A stretch of DNA of 64,000 bases from Mesorhizobium sp. M9A.F.Ca.ET.002.03.1.2 (GTDB lineage: Bacteria; Pseudomonadota; Alphaproteobacteria; Rhizobiales; Rhizobiaceae): assembly GCF_003952365.1 (NCBI RefSeq), contig NZ_CP034443.1:5015001-5079000 (forward strand), in the 5' to 3' direction. Under the pieces are notes generated by a model. It worked only from the letters and a program-made list of their open reading frames with translations, did not search any database and was not told the DNA's origin. Made by a program: the position numbers and the translations under genes. Positions 45,818-54,106 of this stretch are shown piece after piece. Positions within the stretch are counted from its first letter, which is position 1. Each line of letters starts with the position of its first letter.

Positions 45818-47416
45818 TTGTCCTCAGACACCCAGATCGCTCAAGAAGCGTTGACTTTCGCAGACCTCGGCCTGTCGCCGAAGGTTCTTTCCGCAGTTAC
45901 CGACGCCGGCTATACCGAGCCGACGCCGATCCAGGCCGGCGCCATTCCGCACGCCTTGCTCGGCAAGGACGTGCTGGGCATCGCCCAAACCGGCACCGGC
46001 AAGACGGCCTCGTTCGTGCTGCCGATGCTCACCCGGCTTGAAAAGGGCCGGGCCCGTGCCCGCATGCCGCGCACGCTGATCCTGGAGCCGACACGCGAGC
46101 TTGCCGCGCAGGTCGAGGAAAACTTCGTCAAATACGGCAAGAACCACAAGCTCAACATCGCGCTGTTGATCGGCGGCGTGTCCTTCGACGAGCAGGACAA
46201 GAAGCTGGAGCGCGGCGCCGACGTGCTGATCGCGACGCCCGGCCGCCTGCTCGATCACCGCGAACGCGGAAAACTGCTGCTCAACGGCGTCGAGATCCTC
46301 GTCATCGATGAGGCCGACCGCATGCTCGACATGGGCTTCATTCCCGACATCGAGCGCATCTGCGAGATGATCCCGTTCACCAGGCAGACGCTGTTCTTCT
46401 CGGCGACGATGCCGCCCGAGATTACCAAGCTCACCGAGAAATTCCTGCACGCGCCAGTGCGCGTCGAGGTTTCGAAGGCCGCGTCCGCCGCCACCAACAT
46501 CGTCCAGCGGCTGGTGAAATCCGGCTTGAAACCCTGGGACAAGCGCGAGACGCTGCGCAATCTGATAAAGGCCGAGGATGCGGAGCTGAAGAACGCCATC
46601 ATCTTCTGCAACCGCAAGGTCGAAGTCTCCGAGCTTTTCCGCTCTCTCCTGAAGTATGATTTCGACGCCGGCGCGCTGCATGGCGACATGGACCAGCGCG
46701 CGCGCATGCAGATGCTGGCCAATTTCCGCGACGGCAAACTGCGCTATCTCGTTGCTTCGGACGTTGCCGCGCGCGGCCTCGACATCCCCGACGTCAGCCA
46801 CGTCTTCAACTACGACGTGCCTATCCATGCAGAGGATTATGTCCACCGTATCGGCCGCACCGGCCGCGCCGGACGCTCAGGCAAATCCTTTACCATCGCG
46901 ACCAAGTCCGACACGAAATACATCGACGCGATCGAACGGCTGATCGGCACCAAGATCGAGTGGCATGGCGGCGATCTGTCGACGGTCGCCGCCAGCGAGG
47001 GTGCAGAGGACGATGCTCCCCGCCGTGGCCGCGGCGCCCCGCGCCGCGCCGGCCGCAAGGACGATGACCGCAAGGACAGGAGCGAACGCAAGCCACGCGA
47101 ACGCTACGCCAAGCAAAGCGAAGATGCTGCACCGGATGTGGCGCGCGAGGAAAAGCCAGTGGTGGCCGAGACCGCGGTCGCCGATATCAGTGAGCGGCGC
47201 GCGCGCAAGGAACCGATCCGCTCGGAAAACACGGAGCGCCAAGCTTCACCCGAACGCAAGGCTTCGCCCAATCGCAGTGAACAGCGTGCGCCGGAGCGTG
47301 GCGACACCAGGCCGCAGCGCGACCGCCCTGCCCGCCATCGCCAGGAAGACAATGACACGACCGTCGGCTTCGGCGACGACATGCCCGCCTTCATGCGGAT
47401 CGTCGCCAAGGTCTGA
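45818..47416 (+). CDS. DEAD-box RNA helicase, RhlE-like
   Basis: An ATP-dependent RNA helicase of about 532 residues with all motifs: Q motif (FADLGLSPKVL-PTPIQAGAIP), motif I AQTGTGKTA, PTRELA, DEAD in VIDEADRML, SAT, and HRIGRTGRAG. The C-terminal 150 residues are low-complexity and rich in Arg, Glu and Pro, a probable RNA-binding tail. Such helicases remodel rRNA or assist RNase E. No ATG precedes motif Q, so I take the TTG at 45818 (MSSDTQIAQEALTF); a TTG at 45710 is possible. Confidence 0.85.
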   Translation: MSSDTQIAQEALTFADLGLSPKVLSAVTDAGYTEPTPIQAGAIPHALLGKDVLGIAQTGTGKTASFVLPMLTRLEKGRARARMPRTLILEPTRELAAQVEENFVKYGKNHKLNIALLIGGVSFDEQDKKLERGADVLIATPGRLLDHRERGKLLLNGVEILVIDEADRMLDMGFIPDIERICEMIPFTRQTLFFSATMPPEITKLTEKFLHAPVRVEVSKAASAATNIVQRLVKSGLKPWDKRETLRNLIKAEDAELKNAIIFCNRKVEVSELFRSLLKYDFDAGALHGDMDQRARMQMLANFRDGKLRYLVASDVAARGLDIPDVSHVFNYDVPIHAEDYVHRIGRTGRAGRSGKSFTIATKSDTKYIDAIERLIGTKIEWHGGDLSTVAASEGAEDDAPRRGRGAPRRAGRKDDDRKDRSERKPRERYAKQSEDAAPDVAREEKPVVAETAVADISERRARKEPIRSENTERQASPERKASPNRSEQRAPERGDTRPQRDRPARHRQEDNDTTVGFGDDMPAFMRIVAKV

Positions 47417-47442
47417 TAAATCGATCGAGGTTCGTGCGTCCT

Positions 47443-47463
47443 GGCGCGCCCGGCGGGCGCGCC
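47443..47463. terminator. Hairpin between convergent genes
   Basis: GGCGCGCC occurs at 47443-47450 and again at 47456-47463, forming an 8-bp hairpin with a 5-base loop. There is no T-run on either side. Its place between the helicase gene and the convergent exported protein suggests a transcription stop. Confidence 0.35.
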
Positions 47464-47483
47464 ACGCTGCAACCGGATCGCAG

Positions 47484-48092
47484 TTACATCGGTCCCGGCA
47501 TCATCTTGGTCGGTTTCTCCAGCATCGGGAACTCGGCTTCGCTGCATTCCACGGTCGGGTTTGTCGGGCTGAACATGCCGTTCGGGTTCTCCTTGAACAG
47601 CCATGCATGAAGATCGTAATGGACGAACTCTTTCGGGATAAGGGGATAGTGCCCTTCCATCGGTCCCTGGAAGGTTTGGCCAAGGAGCTTCGGAGGTTCC
47701 TTGGTGTCTGGCGTCAGAGGTACCAGCCATTCCACGGCCACCAAGCGCAAGCCTTCCTTGGTCGGTTCGTAGATCAACACGTTTGGACGCATCGGGTCGA
47801 GCTTCTGGCCGACGCTGGGGACATTGACGAAATGGATGCCCATGGCGCCCTTCGGGTAATCCATCGCGCCGGGAATTTTTTCTCCGGTGTAGTGGACGCA
47901 GCCAACGGTCGATAGATAGAGGTCGCGAATGGCGGCTGTATAGTCCTGATACTTGTCGAGCGATTTGCGCAAGGCATCGATATCGGCCTTGTTGGCGTCC
48001 TCGGCCTGGGCCGTGGCCATGCCAAGCCAAGCGCCAATGACACCTGTCAGAACGAGGACGCCGCAACGCCCAAGGCGTGCTATTCTTGTCAT
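47484..48092 (-). CDS. Hypothetical exported protein
   Basis: A 202-residue protein with a signal peptide (MTRIARLGRCGVLVLTGVIGAWLGMATAQA, cleavage near AQA/ED). The mature part has CVHYTGEKIPGAMDYPKGAMGIHFVN and LRLVAVEWLVPL-EGHYPLIPKEFVHYDLHAWLFKENPNGMFSPTNPTVEC. Two cysteines far apart may form a disulfide. The same layout occurs in uncharacterised exported proteins; I cannot assign a function. ATG 48092 has GGGAGGA upstream. Confidence 0.72.
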   Translation of the reverse strand: MTRIARLGRCGVLVLTGVIGAWLGMATAQAEDANKADIDALRKSLDKYQDYTAAIRDLYLSTVGCVHYTGEKIPGAMDYPKGAMGIHFVNVPSVGQKLDPMRPNVLIYEPTKEGLRLVAVEWLVPLTPDTKEPPKLLGQTFQGPMEGHYPLIPKEFVHYDLHAWLFKENPNGMFSPTNPTVECSEAEFPMLEKPTKMMPGPM

Positions 48093-48296
48093 GCATTCCT
48101 CCCAGATTTTCTGATCTGGCCGTGCAAGACCGAGGCGGCAGTAATGCTGATTGCGCGGCCCGTTGTACCGCCTCATCCCCTCTGGAACAGCGTCGATGCT
48201 AATCCTCCCCACGGCTCCGGGAAAGCAGTCCGTTAGAGGTAACTCATACTCCTAAGACGGGCGGATTGGACCGAAGGGCGCAGACGTCTCAAACGA

Positions 48297-48320
48297 AAAC
48301 GGCCCCCCGGGGTGCGTTTT
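48297..48320. terminator. Terminator-like hairpin next to the ompA-type remnant
   Basis: AAACG-G-CCCC and GGGG-TG-CGTTT form a hairpin, with T on one side and A on the other so that it could work in both directions. The full ompA-type gene has a similar GC-rich hairpin in the same relative place (50705-50724). Confidence 0.5.
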
Positions 48321-48335
48321 CGCGTTTGGTGCCGA

Positions 48336-48447
48336 CTCAGGTGAGCGGTGAAAGCTGGATCTCGGCGCGACGGTTCTGGGCGCGGCCGTCCGCCGACCCG
48401 TTAGAGGCGATCGGACGTGTTTCGCCGAAGCCGATGACGGCGAAGCG
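48336..48447 (-). pseudogene. Remnant of an ompA-type gene (3' end only)
   Basis: These 112 bases align without gaps with 50747-50858, the 3' end of the full OmpA-family gene, with 6 mismatches (about 95 percent identity). On the minus strand they would encode the last 36 residues (RFAVIGFGETRPIASNGS, then ADGRAQNRRAEIQLSPLT) and a TGA. Similarity stops abruptly at 48447, where the sequence changes to TTCGACCGCG. There is no start, so it is a fragment left by recombination. It and the full gene bracket the LysR/NmrA/DUF2798 cassette. Confidence 0.9.
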
Positions 48448-48477
48448 TTCGACCGCGCTCTATCACTGATCCGGTAG

Positions 48478-49371
48478 CTACAGCTTTTTGAATTCCAGGC
48501 GGGACGGCAACATATCTAGAAACGCGCGAACTTTGGCTGAAGACGATCTCCCTTCCGGCCACACGGCATGCATCGGCACCGGCATCGGCTCGAAATCGGT
48601 TAAAACCAGCTCTACTCGGCCATCGTCCACCAAATGCCTTATCTGCCAAAGGGGCGAGTAGCCCAAACCCAATCCGTGGACTGCGGCTGCATAAATCGAT
48701 GCCATCAAATTGGATCGAAAACTGCCGGCCACTTTCACCACCCGAGGTTTCCCCTCAATCTGAAACACCCATTCACCCGGCCGCGGGTCGGTGGTTCGGA
48801 CAATGCAACTGTGATGGCTCAGTTCAAAGGGATGGGTCGGTTGGCCGTGGCGTTCAAAGTAGGAAGGCGCGCCAAACACGACGCGCCGCAACGCGCCCAA
48901 GCGTCTGGCTCGCAAGCTGGAATCCGGTAAATTGCCGATCCGTATCGCCAGATCGAGGCCCTCGGCACCAAGATCGACAAATCCATCGGAGAGCTGAAGG
49001 TCAACCTCGACCCGCGAATACATCCGCATGTAGTCGGCGATGACAGGTACAAGGAAGTCCGGGCCGAACAGAACTGGAGCGCTCACGCGCAGGATGCCTG
49101 ATGGCTCCGATCTCCGGTTGGCGGCTTGAAGTCTTGCGTCGTTTATTTCGTCGATGGCGGGTTTGATGCGGTGGAAAAACGCCGCTCCGGCTTCGCTGGG
49201 GCTCGAACGTCGCGTTGTTCTCTGCACAAGCTCGACCCCGACGGATTCCTCCAGCGCCGCCAAAGACCGGCTGATCGATTGCAATGAGCGATCCAGCCGG
49301 CGTGCGGCGGCCGTCAAACTTCCGTGCTCAACGACCGCCATGAAAGCTTCAAAATCATCTATGCGGCTCAT
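48478..49371 (-). CDS. LysR-family transcriptional regulator
   Basis: A 297-residue regulator with an N-terminal winged helix (MSRIDDFEAFMAVVEHGSLTAAARRLDRSLQSISRSLAALEESVGVELV) and a substrate-binding domain (GILRVSAPVLFGPDFLVPVIADYM, FVDLGAEGLDLAIRIGNL). It is divergent from the NmrA-like gene, the classical place for a LysR activator. A perfect palindrome abuts its ribosome-binding site. Confidence 0.9.
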   Translation of the reverse strand: MSRIDDFEAFMAVVEHGSLTAAARRLDRSLQSISRSLAALEESVGVELVQRTTRRSSPSEAGAAFFHRIKPAIDEINDARLQAANRRSEPSGILRVSAPVLFGPDFLVPVIADYMRMYSRVEVDLQLSDGFVDLGAEGLDLAIRIGNLPDSSLRARRLGALRRVVFGAPSYFERHGQPTHPFELSHHSCIVRTTDPRPGEWVFQIEGKPRVVKVAGSFRSNLMASIYAAAVHGLGLGYSPLWQIRHLVDDGRVELVLTDFEPMPVPMHAVWPEGRSSSAKVRAFLDMLPSRLEFKKL

Positions 49372-49380
49372 GGTCCCTCC

Positions 49381-49405
49381 GTTTCTCTCGAAAATCGAGA
49401 GAAAC
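49381..49405. promoter_or_regulatory. Perfect palindrome upstream of the LysR gene
   Basis: GTTTCTCTCG and CGAGAGAAAC are perfect inverted repeats around a 5-base centre (AAAAT). It lies 10 bases from the lysR start codon, directly next to the GGAGGGACC ribosome-binding site, in the 125-base divergent promoter region. It could be an operator for autoregulation or a hairpin in the lysR leader RNA. Confidence 0.7.
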
Positions 49406-49496
49406 TATCGCAAAGCCAAACAATTGTAACGATGTTCGCGATCTTTTATTTCCCTGGAAGAAATCCCGAAAGGGCAGCTTCGTAGAAGGGAATGTC

Positions 49497-50378
49497 ATGC
49501 GATCACCCAATCCAACCATCCTGGTCGTGGGCGCAACAGGCCGATTTGCCGGACTTGTCGTGCCTGAACTTGTCCGTCGCAATGCCACTGTTCGAGCACT
49601 CATTCGCGACTCCGCGAGCGCCGAAAAGGCCCGGAACCTTGGGGCATCCGAGGTCGTGACCGGAAATTTGCGCAGCCCTCGGGACCTCGAAAATGCCGTC
49701 GAGGGCGTCGACGGCGTCTTTCACATTGGACCGGCCTTTGCTCCCGATGAAGCAGCCATGGGCGTTGCAATGGTCGAGGCGGCGATGCGAGCAGGCGTTC
49801 AAAAATTTGTCTTCTCGTCGGTCATCCAGCCGACCAATACGAGGCTAAAAAACCATGCGAGCAAGGTGCCGGTCGAAGATGCTCTCTACTCGACGAACAT
49901 GGAATACACCATTCTGCATCCCGCCAATTTCATGCAGAATATCGCAGGAGCCTGGCCGTCCGTCGTTAGGGATGGCGTCTTCTCGGAACCGTTTCCAAAG
50001 ACAAAAAAGCTGGCGCGTGTCGATTACCGCGATGTCGCTGAAGTGGCCGCGATCGCATTGACCGAAGCGCGGTTGTCCTATGCGACCCTGGAGCTGTGCG
50101 CCGGTATGCATAGCCGGGAAGAGATCGTTTCAATGATGAGCGAGGAGCTTGGCCGCCCGATCTCTGCTGGCGAGCCGACCTTCGGCGAGTGGGCAGCGAA
50201 TGCCCTTCTTCCCTACAGTGATCACCAAATGCAGTTGCTGGCTAAAGTCCATGACCATTACGCCAAATATGGCCTCGGCGGAAACAGCCTGACATTGCGT
50301 TGCGCCTTGGGCCGCGAGCCGCGTTCGTTGCGAAGCTTTATTCGGGAACTGGCCCTGCAAACAGCACAGATCGCCTGA
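49497..50378 (+). CDS. NmrA-like NAD(P)-binding protein
   Basis: A 293-residue atypical short-chain dehydrogenase with the Rossmann motif ILVVGATGRFAGLVVPELVRR at residues 8-28. GNLRSPRDLENAVEGVDGVFHIGPA and FVFSSVIQPTN follow, then YTILHPANFMQN in place of the catalytic YxxxK, as in NmrA/QorR-type redox sensors and reductases. It may reduce quinones or sense NADPH. It is divergent from lysR and precedes the DUF2798 gene by 33 bases. Confidence 0.85.
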   Translation: MRSPNPTILVVGATGRFAGLVVPELVRRNATVRALIRDSASAEKARNLGASEVVTGNLRSPRDLENAVEGVDGVFHIGPAFAPDEAAMGVAMVEAAMRAGVQKFVFSSVIQPTNTRLKNHASKVPVEDALYSTNMEYTILHPANFMQNIAGAWPSVVRDGVFSEPFPKTKKLARVDYRDVAEVAAIALTEARLSYATLELCAGMHSREEIVSMMSEELGRPISAGEPTFGEWAANALLPYSDHQMQLLAKVHDHYAKYGLGGNSLTLRCALGREPRSLRSFIRELALQTAQIA

Positions 50379-50411
50379 TCGCGCTCACGCATTTCTGACT
50401 AGGAGATTTCC

Positions 50412-50684
50412 ATGCAAGCATCACCGCAAAAGACATTGAAGCTGAGAAAACTGCCACCTTCCTACAGTGCAGTGGTAATGCCGTTCGTTCTTTCGATCCT
50501 CATGACCTGCATTATCTCGGCGGTTTCGACGGCGATCGGCACGGGCTGGACTAACGGTTTCGTAGCGACCTGGTCATACGCATGGGGCATATCATGGCTG
50601 GTCGCTTTTCCGAGCCTGCTGATCGTCCTTCCGATCGTGCGCCGGATCGTTACGGCAATTGTCGATCAATCGGCCCACCCCTAA
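50412..50684 (+). CDS. DUF2798 family small membrane protein
   Basis: A 90-residue inner-membrane protein with two helices (YSAVVMPFVLSILMTCIISAVSTAI and WSYAWGISWLVAFPSLLIVLPIVRRIV), the DUF2798 pattern. Function unknown. GGAGAT lies 7 bases upstream of ATG 50412. It is probably co-transcribed with the NmrA-like gene; this pairing with a LysR regulator is known to me from several proteobacteria. Confidence 0.85.
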   Translation: MQASPQKTLKLRKLPPSYSAVVMPFVLSILMTCIISAVSTAIGTGWTNGFVATWSYAWGISWLVAFPSLLIVLPIVRRIVTAIVDQSAHP

Positions 50685-50701
50685 TCCAGAACACCCAAAC
50701 A

Positions 50702-50727
50702 GAAACGGCCCTTTGCGGGGCCGTCTT
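50702..50727 (-). terminator. Rho-independent terminator after the ompA-type gene
   Basis: ACGGCCC and GGGCCGT (50705-50711, 50718-50724) form a 7-bp hairpin; on the minus strand it is followed by TTCTGTTT. It lies 24 bases past the stop of the OmpA-family gene and could also stop plus-strand transcripts from the DUF2798 gene. Confidence 0.7.
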
Positions 50728-50747
50728 CATGTTCGATGCCGGCTTGC

Positions 50748-51398
50748 TCAGGTCAGCGGCGAAAGCTGGATCTCGACGCGACGGTTCTGGGCGCGGCCGT
50801 CCGTCGACCCGTTGGAGGCGATCGGACGTGTTTCGCCGAAGCCGGTGACGGCGAAGCGGCGGGAATCGACGCCCTGCCCGGACAGATAGTTGGCGACCGC
50901 CAGCGCGCGGCGCTGGGACAGGTCGAAATTGTGTTCATCGCCACCGGTCGAATCGGTGTGGCCGAACACATCGACCGTGGTCTGCCGGAACTTGTTCAGC
51001 ACAAGTGCGACCGAATTCAGCACCGGATAGAAGCCGGGCTTCACCGCGTCCTGGTCGACGTTGAAGGTGATGTCGGACGGCATGTTGAGGATGATCTGGT
51101 CGCCAGTGCGGGTGACGCTGACGCCGGTGCCCTGAAGCTGCCGGCGCAGTTCGGCCTCGTTCTGGTCCATATGGGCGCCGATCGCGCCGCCGGCGAGCGC
51201 GCCGACGCCTGCGCCGATCAGTGCATTACGGCGATCGTTGCCGCCAGCGAGCAGGCCGAGCCCCGCACCCGCCAGCGCGCCGAGGCCGGCGCCGGCCGCA
51301 GTGTTGGAAACCTTCTGCTCTCCGGTATACGGATCGGTGGTGGTGCAGGCGCTCACGAGTACAGCCGTCGCCACAACGACGAGCACAGTCTTTTTCAT
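50748..51398 (-). CDS. OmpA-family outer-membrane lipoprotein with glycine zipper
   Basis: A 216-residue lipoprotein: signal peptide with lipobox LVSAC (Cys17 is the acylation site), a glycine-zipper segment (AAGAGLGALAGAGLGLLAGG, GAGVGALAGGAIGAH) and a C-terminal OmpA peptidoglycan-binding domain (ITFNVDQDAVKPG, VFGHTDSTGGDEHNFDLSQRRALAVANYL, NRRVEIQL). It tethers the outer membrane to peptidoglycan. ATG 51398 (MKKTVL) is the obvious start. Its last 112 bases are duplicated at 48336-48447. Confidence 0.92.
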   Translation of the reverse strand: MKKTVLVVVATAVLVSACTTTDPYTGEQKVSNTAAGAGLGALAGAGLGLLAGGNDRRNALIGAGVGALAGGAIGAHMDQNEAELRRQLQGTGVSVTRTGDQIILNMPSDITFNVDQDAVKPGFYPVLNSVALVLNKFRQTTVDVFGHTDSTGGDEHNFDLSQRRALAVANYLSGQGVDSRRFAVTGFGETRPIASNGSTDGRAQNRRVEIQLSPLT

Positions 51399-51578
51399 TC
51401 GGTAGTCCCTCTCCAAACCGCGGTCGCGCCGACGGCGCGCCATATCAGCCCTTCCGGCTCCTTGTACCATGAAATGCGGCGAAAAGCGGAACGGGAAAAG
51501 CGGCTGGATAGGGCTTTTCCCAGGTCAATTCCACGGCCGCCATATTGCGCGATTTGATCGGCTACCAGAGATTACCGG

Positions 51579-51947
51579 CTACCAGAGATTCTTGCCGTCG
51601 ATGACGACAACCTCGACCTGGTCGAGGTCGAAATCGTCGAACAGGCGCGAATTCACGCTGATCTTCGGATTGCCGAAATCCGGCTTGCCGGTCGACCAGT
51701 CCGGCGTTTCGGTGAAGGTGCCGCAGCCACAGGTGGCGCAGAAACCGTGTTTGATCGTTTTCGACCCCCACCGGTAGAACGAGACATTCTTGAGCGGGCT
51801 GGTGAGCTTGAATTGCGAGGGGGTGTAATAAGCCCACAACGAGCCGCGCTTCGAGCAGAACGAGCAGGTGCATTGTGTCACGGTTTGCGGCGCTTGCGTG
51901 ACCTCGAACGTCGTCGCCCTGCAGTGGCAGCTTGCCTTTATGGTCAT
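51579..51947 (-). CDS. GFA-family zinc-binding protein
   Basis: A 122-residue protein with the GFA zinc motifs CHCRATTFEV and CTCSFCSKRGSLWAYY in the first half and KHGFCATCGCGTFTE in the second. It is shorter than the GFA protein at 26323-26796 and only distantly similar. Substrate unknown; glutathione-formaldehyde chemistry is the only studied activity in the family. ATG 51947 has AAGGAAG upstream. Confidence 0.85.
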   Translation of the reverse strand: MTIKASCHCRATTFEVTQAPQTVTQCTCSFCSKRGSLWAYYTPSQFKLTSPLKNVSFYRWGSKTIKHGFCATCGCGTFTETPDWSTGKPDFGNPKISVNSRLFDDFDLDQVEVVVIDGKNLW

Positions 51948-52066
51948 GAACGACTTCCTTACGATTGCCCGCCCGCGCGGCAAGGCAACATAAAGAGACG
52001 CTTCTGACAACCGCCTGTCGGCAGACTCACTCGCCTGCGTCAGCTGCGTGGCGCGCTTCAATCTCT

Positions 52067-52147
52067 TTGATGCATGTCGCTATCCCAAACCGCTGCGCAC
52101 CCTCGGGTCAGGCCCGAGGACATGCTTTTTTGGGCGGCATGCATCAA
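52067..52147. repeat. REP-like palindrome with a nested hairpin
   Basis: Outer arms TTGATGCATGTCG (52067-52079) and CGGCATGCATCAA (52135-52147), inner CCCAAACCGCTGCGCAC as in the other elements. The right inner part is interrupted by about 28 bases containing CCTCGGG-TCAGG-CCCGAGG (52101-52119), itself a hairpin. The right end provides the stop codon of the minus-strand gene at 52144. Confidence 0.75.
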
Positions 52148-52530
52148 AACGACGACGGCGGCACGAACAGGCAGATGGTCTTTCCATCATTGGCGCCGGC
52201 GACCGAGCACCAGTGATATTCGCCATCGGGCGAATTCTTGATCCGTGTGTCGCTGTAGGTCACGACCTCGCCTGTCCCCTTGATGACATAGCCCTCGGGG
52301 CGCTCGCTGATCGACGTCTGCGAGATCGCGCGGCAATCATAGCCCGAGCAACAGGAGAACGGGTAACTCCAGCCTTGCGGTTTCGCCGCGGTTGGCGTGG
52401 CGTCATGTGCCAAAGCGGGCGCAGCAAATGTGATGGCGGCGGCAGTCAGAGCCACCACCGCGATGATCGAATTCAGGAGGCGGCGCGCCGTCTGGACGGC
52501 TGAGGCCGGTCGGGTTGTGAGAGCAAGCAT
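52144..52530 (-). CDS. Hypothetical exported protein
   Basis: A 128-residue protein with a signal peptide (long n-region, then LLNSIIAVVALTAAAITFAAPALA/HD). The mature part has GWSYPFSCCSGYDCRAI, VVTYSDTRIKNSPDGEYHWCSVAGANDGKTICLFVPPSSF, with five cysteines that suggest disulfides in the periplasm. Similar small proteins are common in rhizobia but uncharacterised. ATG 52530 has AGGA upstream. The stop codon lies in the end of a palindromic element. Confidence 0.72.
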   Translation of the reverse strand: MLALTTRPASAVQTARRLLNSIIAVVALTAAAITFAAPALAHDATPTAAKPQGWSYPFSCCSGYDCRAISQTSISERPEGYVIKGTGEVVTYSDTRIKNSPDGEYHWCSVAGANDGKTICLFVPPSSF

Positions 52531-52974
52531 GGGCGCAGTTCCTATCAACGAGTATCAAGCGTTTCGCTTGCCCGTTCCCGGAACGCATCTTCCCAGTGGC
52601 CGGATCGTCAGGTCGCAGATACGCCGCGTCCGGCCATAAATGCTTTTTCCCCCAGCCGTCGGATGCTGGGCTGATTCCTTGGTTGGCGCAAGAAATTGCT
52701 GTGCAAACCGGGCGCGCCGACATCTGCGGCAGGAACCAGCCTGCCGGGCCTGATGAGGCTGACCTCATCAACCCCGGCAGATGGGCTCGCGGATAACGAG
52801 ATTCAGCTCGCGTGGTTCCGGGCCAGGCGCCCCGCAGGGCCTGCCACACCGACCCGGAGATAGAAATCGTTCTCGAAAATTCGATGAAAAACAAAGCTAT
52901 AAAGCGGCTGCTCAATTAGCGTGAGAGCCTGTTACTCTAGCGTGATGTTCCTGCTGCTTTGGTGCGTAGGCGCT
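52531..52974. other. Intergenic region with a long hairpin
   Basis: About 440 bases without a convincing gene between prfB and the exported-protein gene. The notable content is a 40-base hairpin at 52741-52780, CTGCCGGG and CCCGGCAG outside, TGATGAGG and CCTCATCA inside, with symmetric 2-base bulges and a 4-base loop. No T-run follows on either strand, so it is not a standard terminator. Confidence 0.6.
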
Positions 52975-54106
52975 TCAGTCGATATCGGCCACCACTTCGC
53001 CGGCGCCGCCCTCGATGCGCTGCGACAGCGAGGCCTCCATGAAATCGTCGAGGTCGCCGTCCAGTACACTCGACGGGCTTGTGCTCTCGACGCCAGTGCG
53101 CAGATCCTTCACCAGCTGATAAGGCTGCAGAACGTAGGAGCGGATCTGGTGACCCCAGCCGATATCGCTCTTCGACGCTTCGGTGGCGTTCGCCGCCGCC
53201 TCGCGCTTCTTAAGCTCTTCCTCGTAGAGCCGCGAGCGCAGCATCTCCCATGCCTTCGCCTTGTTCTTGTGCTGGGAGCGTTCGGCCTGGCAGGCGACCG
53301 CGATGCCGGTGGCGAGATGGGTGATGCGGACCGCCGAATCGGTGGTGTTGACGTGCTGGCCGCCCGATCCGGACGAGCGATAGGTGTCGATGCGGACATC
53401 CGATTCCGAAACGTCGATCTCGATCGTATCGTCGATCACGGGGTAGACCCAGACGCTGGCGAAAGACGTGTGACGGCGCGCATTGCTGTCATAGGGCGAA
53501 ATACGCACAAGACGGTGGACGCCGGATTCCGTCTTCAGCCAACCATAGGCGTTGTGGCCCTTGACCAGCAGCGTGGCCGACTTGATGCCGGCCTCTTCGC
53601 CGTCATGCACTTCCAGCACCTCGACCTTGAAGCGGCGGCGCTCGGCCCAACGCGTGTACATGCGCAGAAGCATCGAGGCCCAGTCCTGGCTTTCGGTGCC
53701 ACCGGCGCCGGCATGGACTTCGAGATAGGTGTCGTTGGCGTCGGCCTCGCCCGAAAGCAGGGTCTCGATCTGGCGGGCCATTGCCTCGCCGCGCATCGAG
53801 CGGATGGCCGCTTCCGCCTCGGCGACGACGCTCTCGTCGCCTTCTTCCTCGCCAAGCTCGATCAGGCCGATATTGTCTTCCAGTGCCTGGGTTAGGCCTT
53901 TGACCGCGGCGATGCCTTCCTCGAGACCCTGGCGCTCGCGCATCAGCTTCTGCGCCTCCAGCGGCTCGTTCCAGAGGCTCGAATCCTCGGCACGCACATT
54001 CAGGTATTCAAGCCGCTTTATGGCCTGATCCCAGTCAAAGATGCCTCCTCAGCAGGGTTATCGCCTGCCTGATTTCGTCGACAATGTTCTGCGTTTCCGC
54101 GCGCAT
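52975..54106 (-). CDS. prfB: Peptide chain release factor 2 (with programmed +1 frameshift)
   Basis: RF2 reads UGA and UAA stop codons and triggers hydrolysis through its GGQ motif ([16 protein letters not shown]). The first 23 codons ([19 protein letters not shown]...) end at an in-frame TGA; a +1 shift there continues to give 376 residues. The codon-reading loop is [13 protein letters not shown], with SPY where E. coli has SPF; I recall SPY as normal in rhizobia. The start ATG 54106 is the first methionine of the leader frame. The frameshift lets RF2 regulate its own level: when RF2 is scarce, the ribosome pauses at UGA and shifts. Confidence 0.95.
54035..54049 (-). promoter_or_regulatory. 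Programmed +1 frameshift site of prfB
   Basis: On the minus strand the mRNA reads AGGAGG-CAT-CTT-TGA-C. The internal Shine-Dalgarno AGGAGG (54044-54049), slippery CTT (54038-54040) and TGA (54035-54037) match the classical prfB site except for one spacer codon. Ribosomes slip from CTT to TTT and continue with GAC. Confidence 0.93.

Noticed and set aside
48266-48469. A short plus-strand frame over the ompA-type remnant
   Set aside because: The DNA is explained by the duplicated 3' end of the ompA-type gene on the other strand; the same plus-strand frame also appears opposite the full gene.
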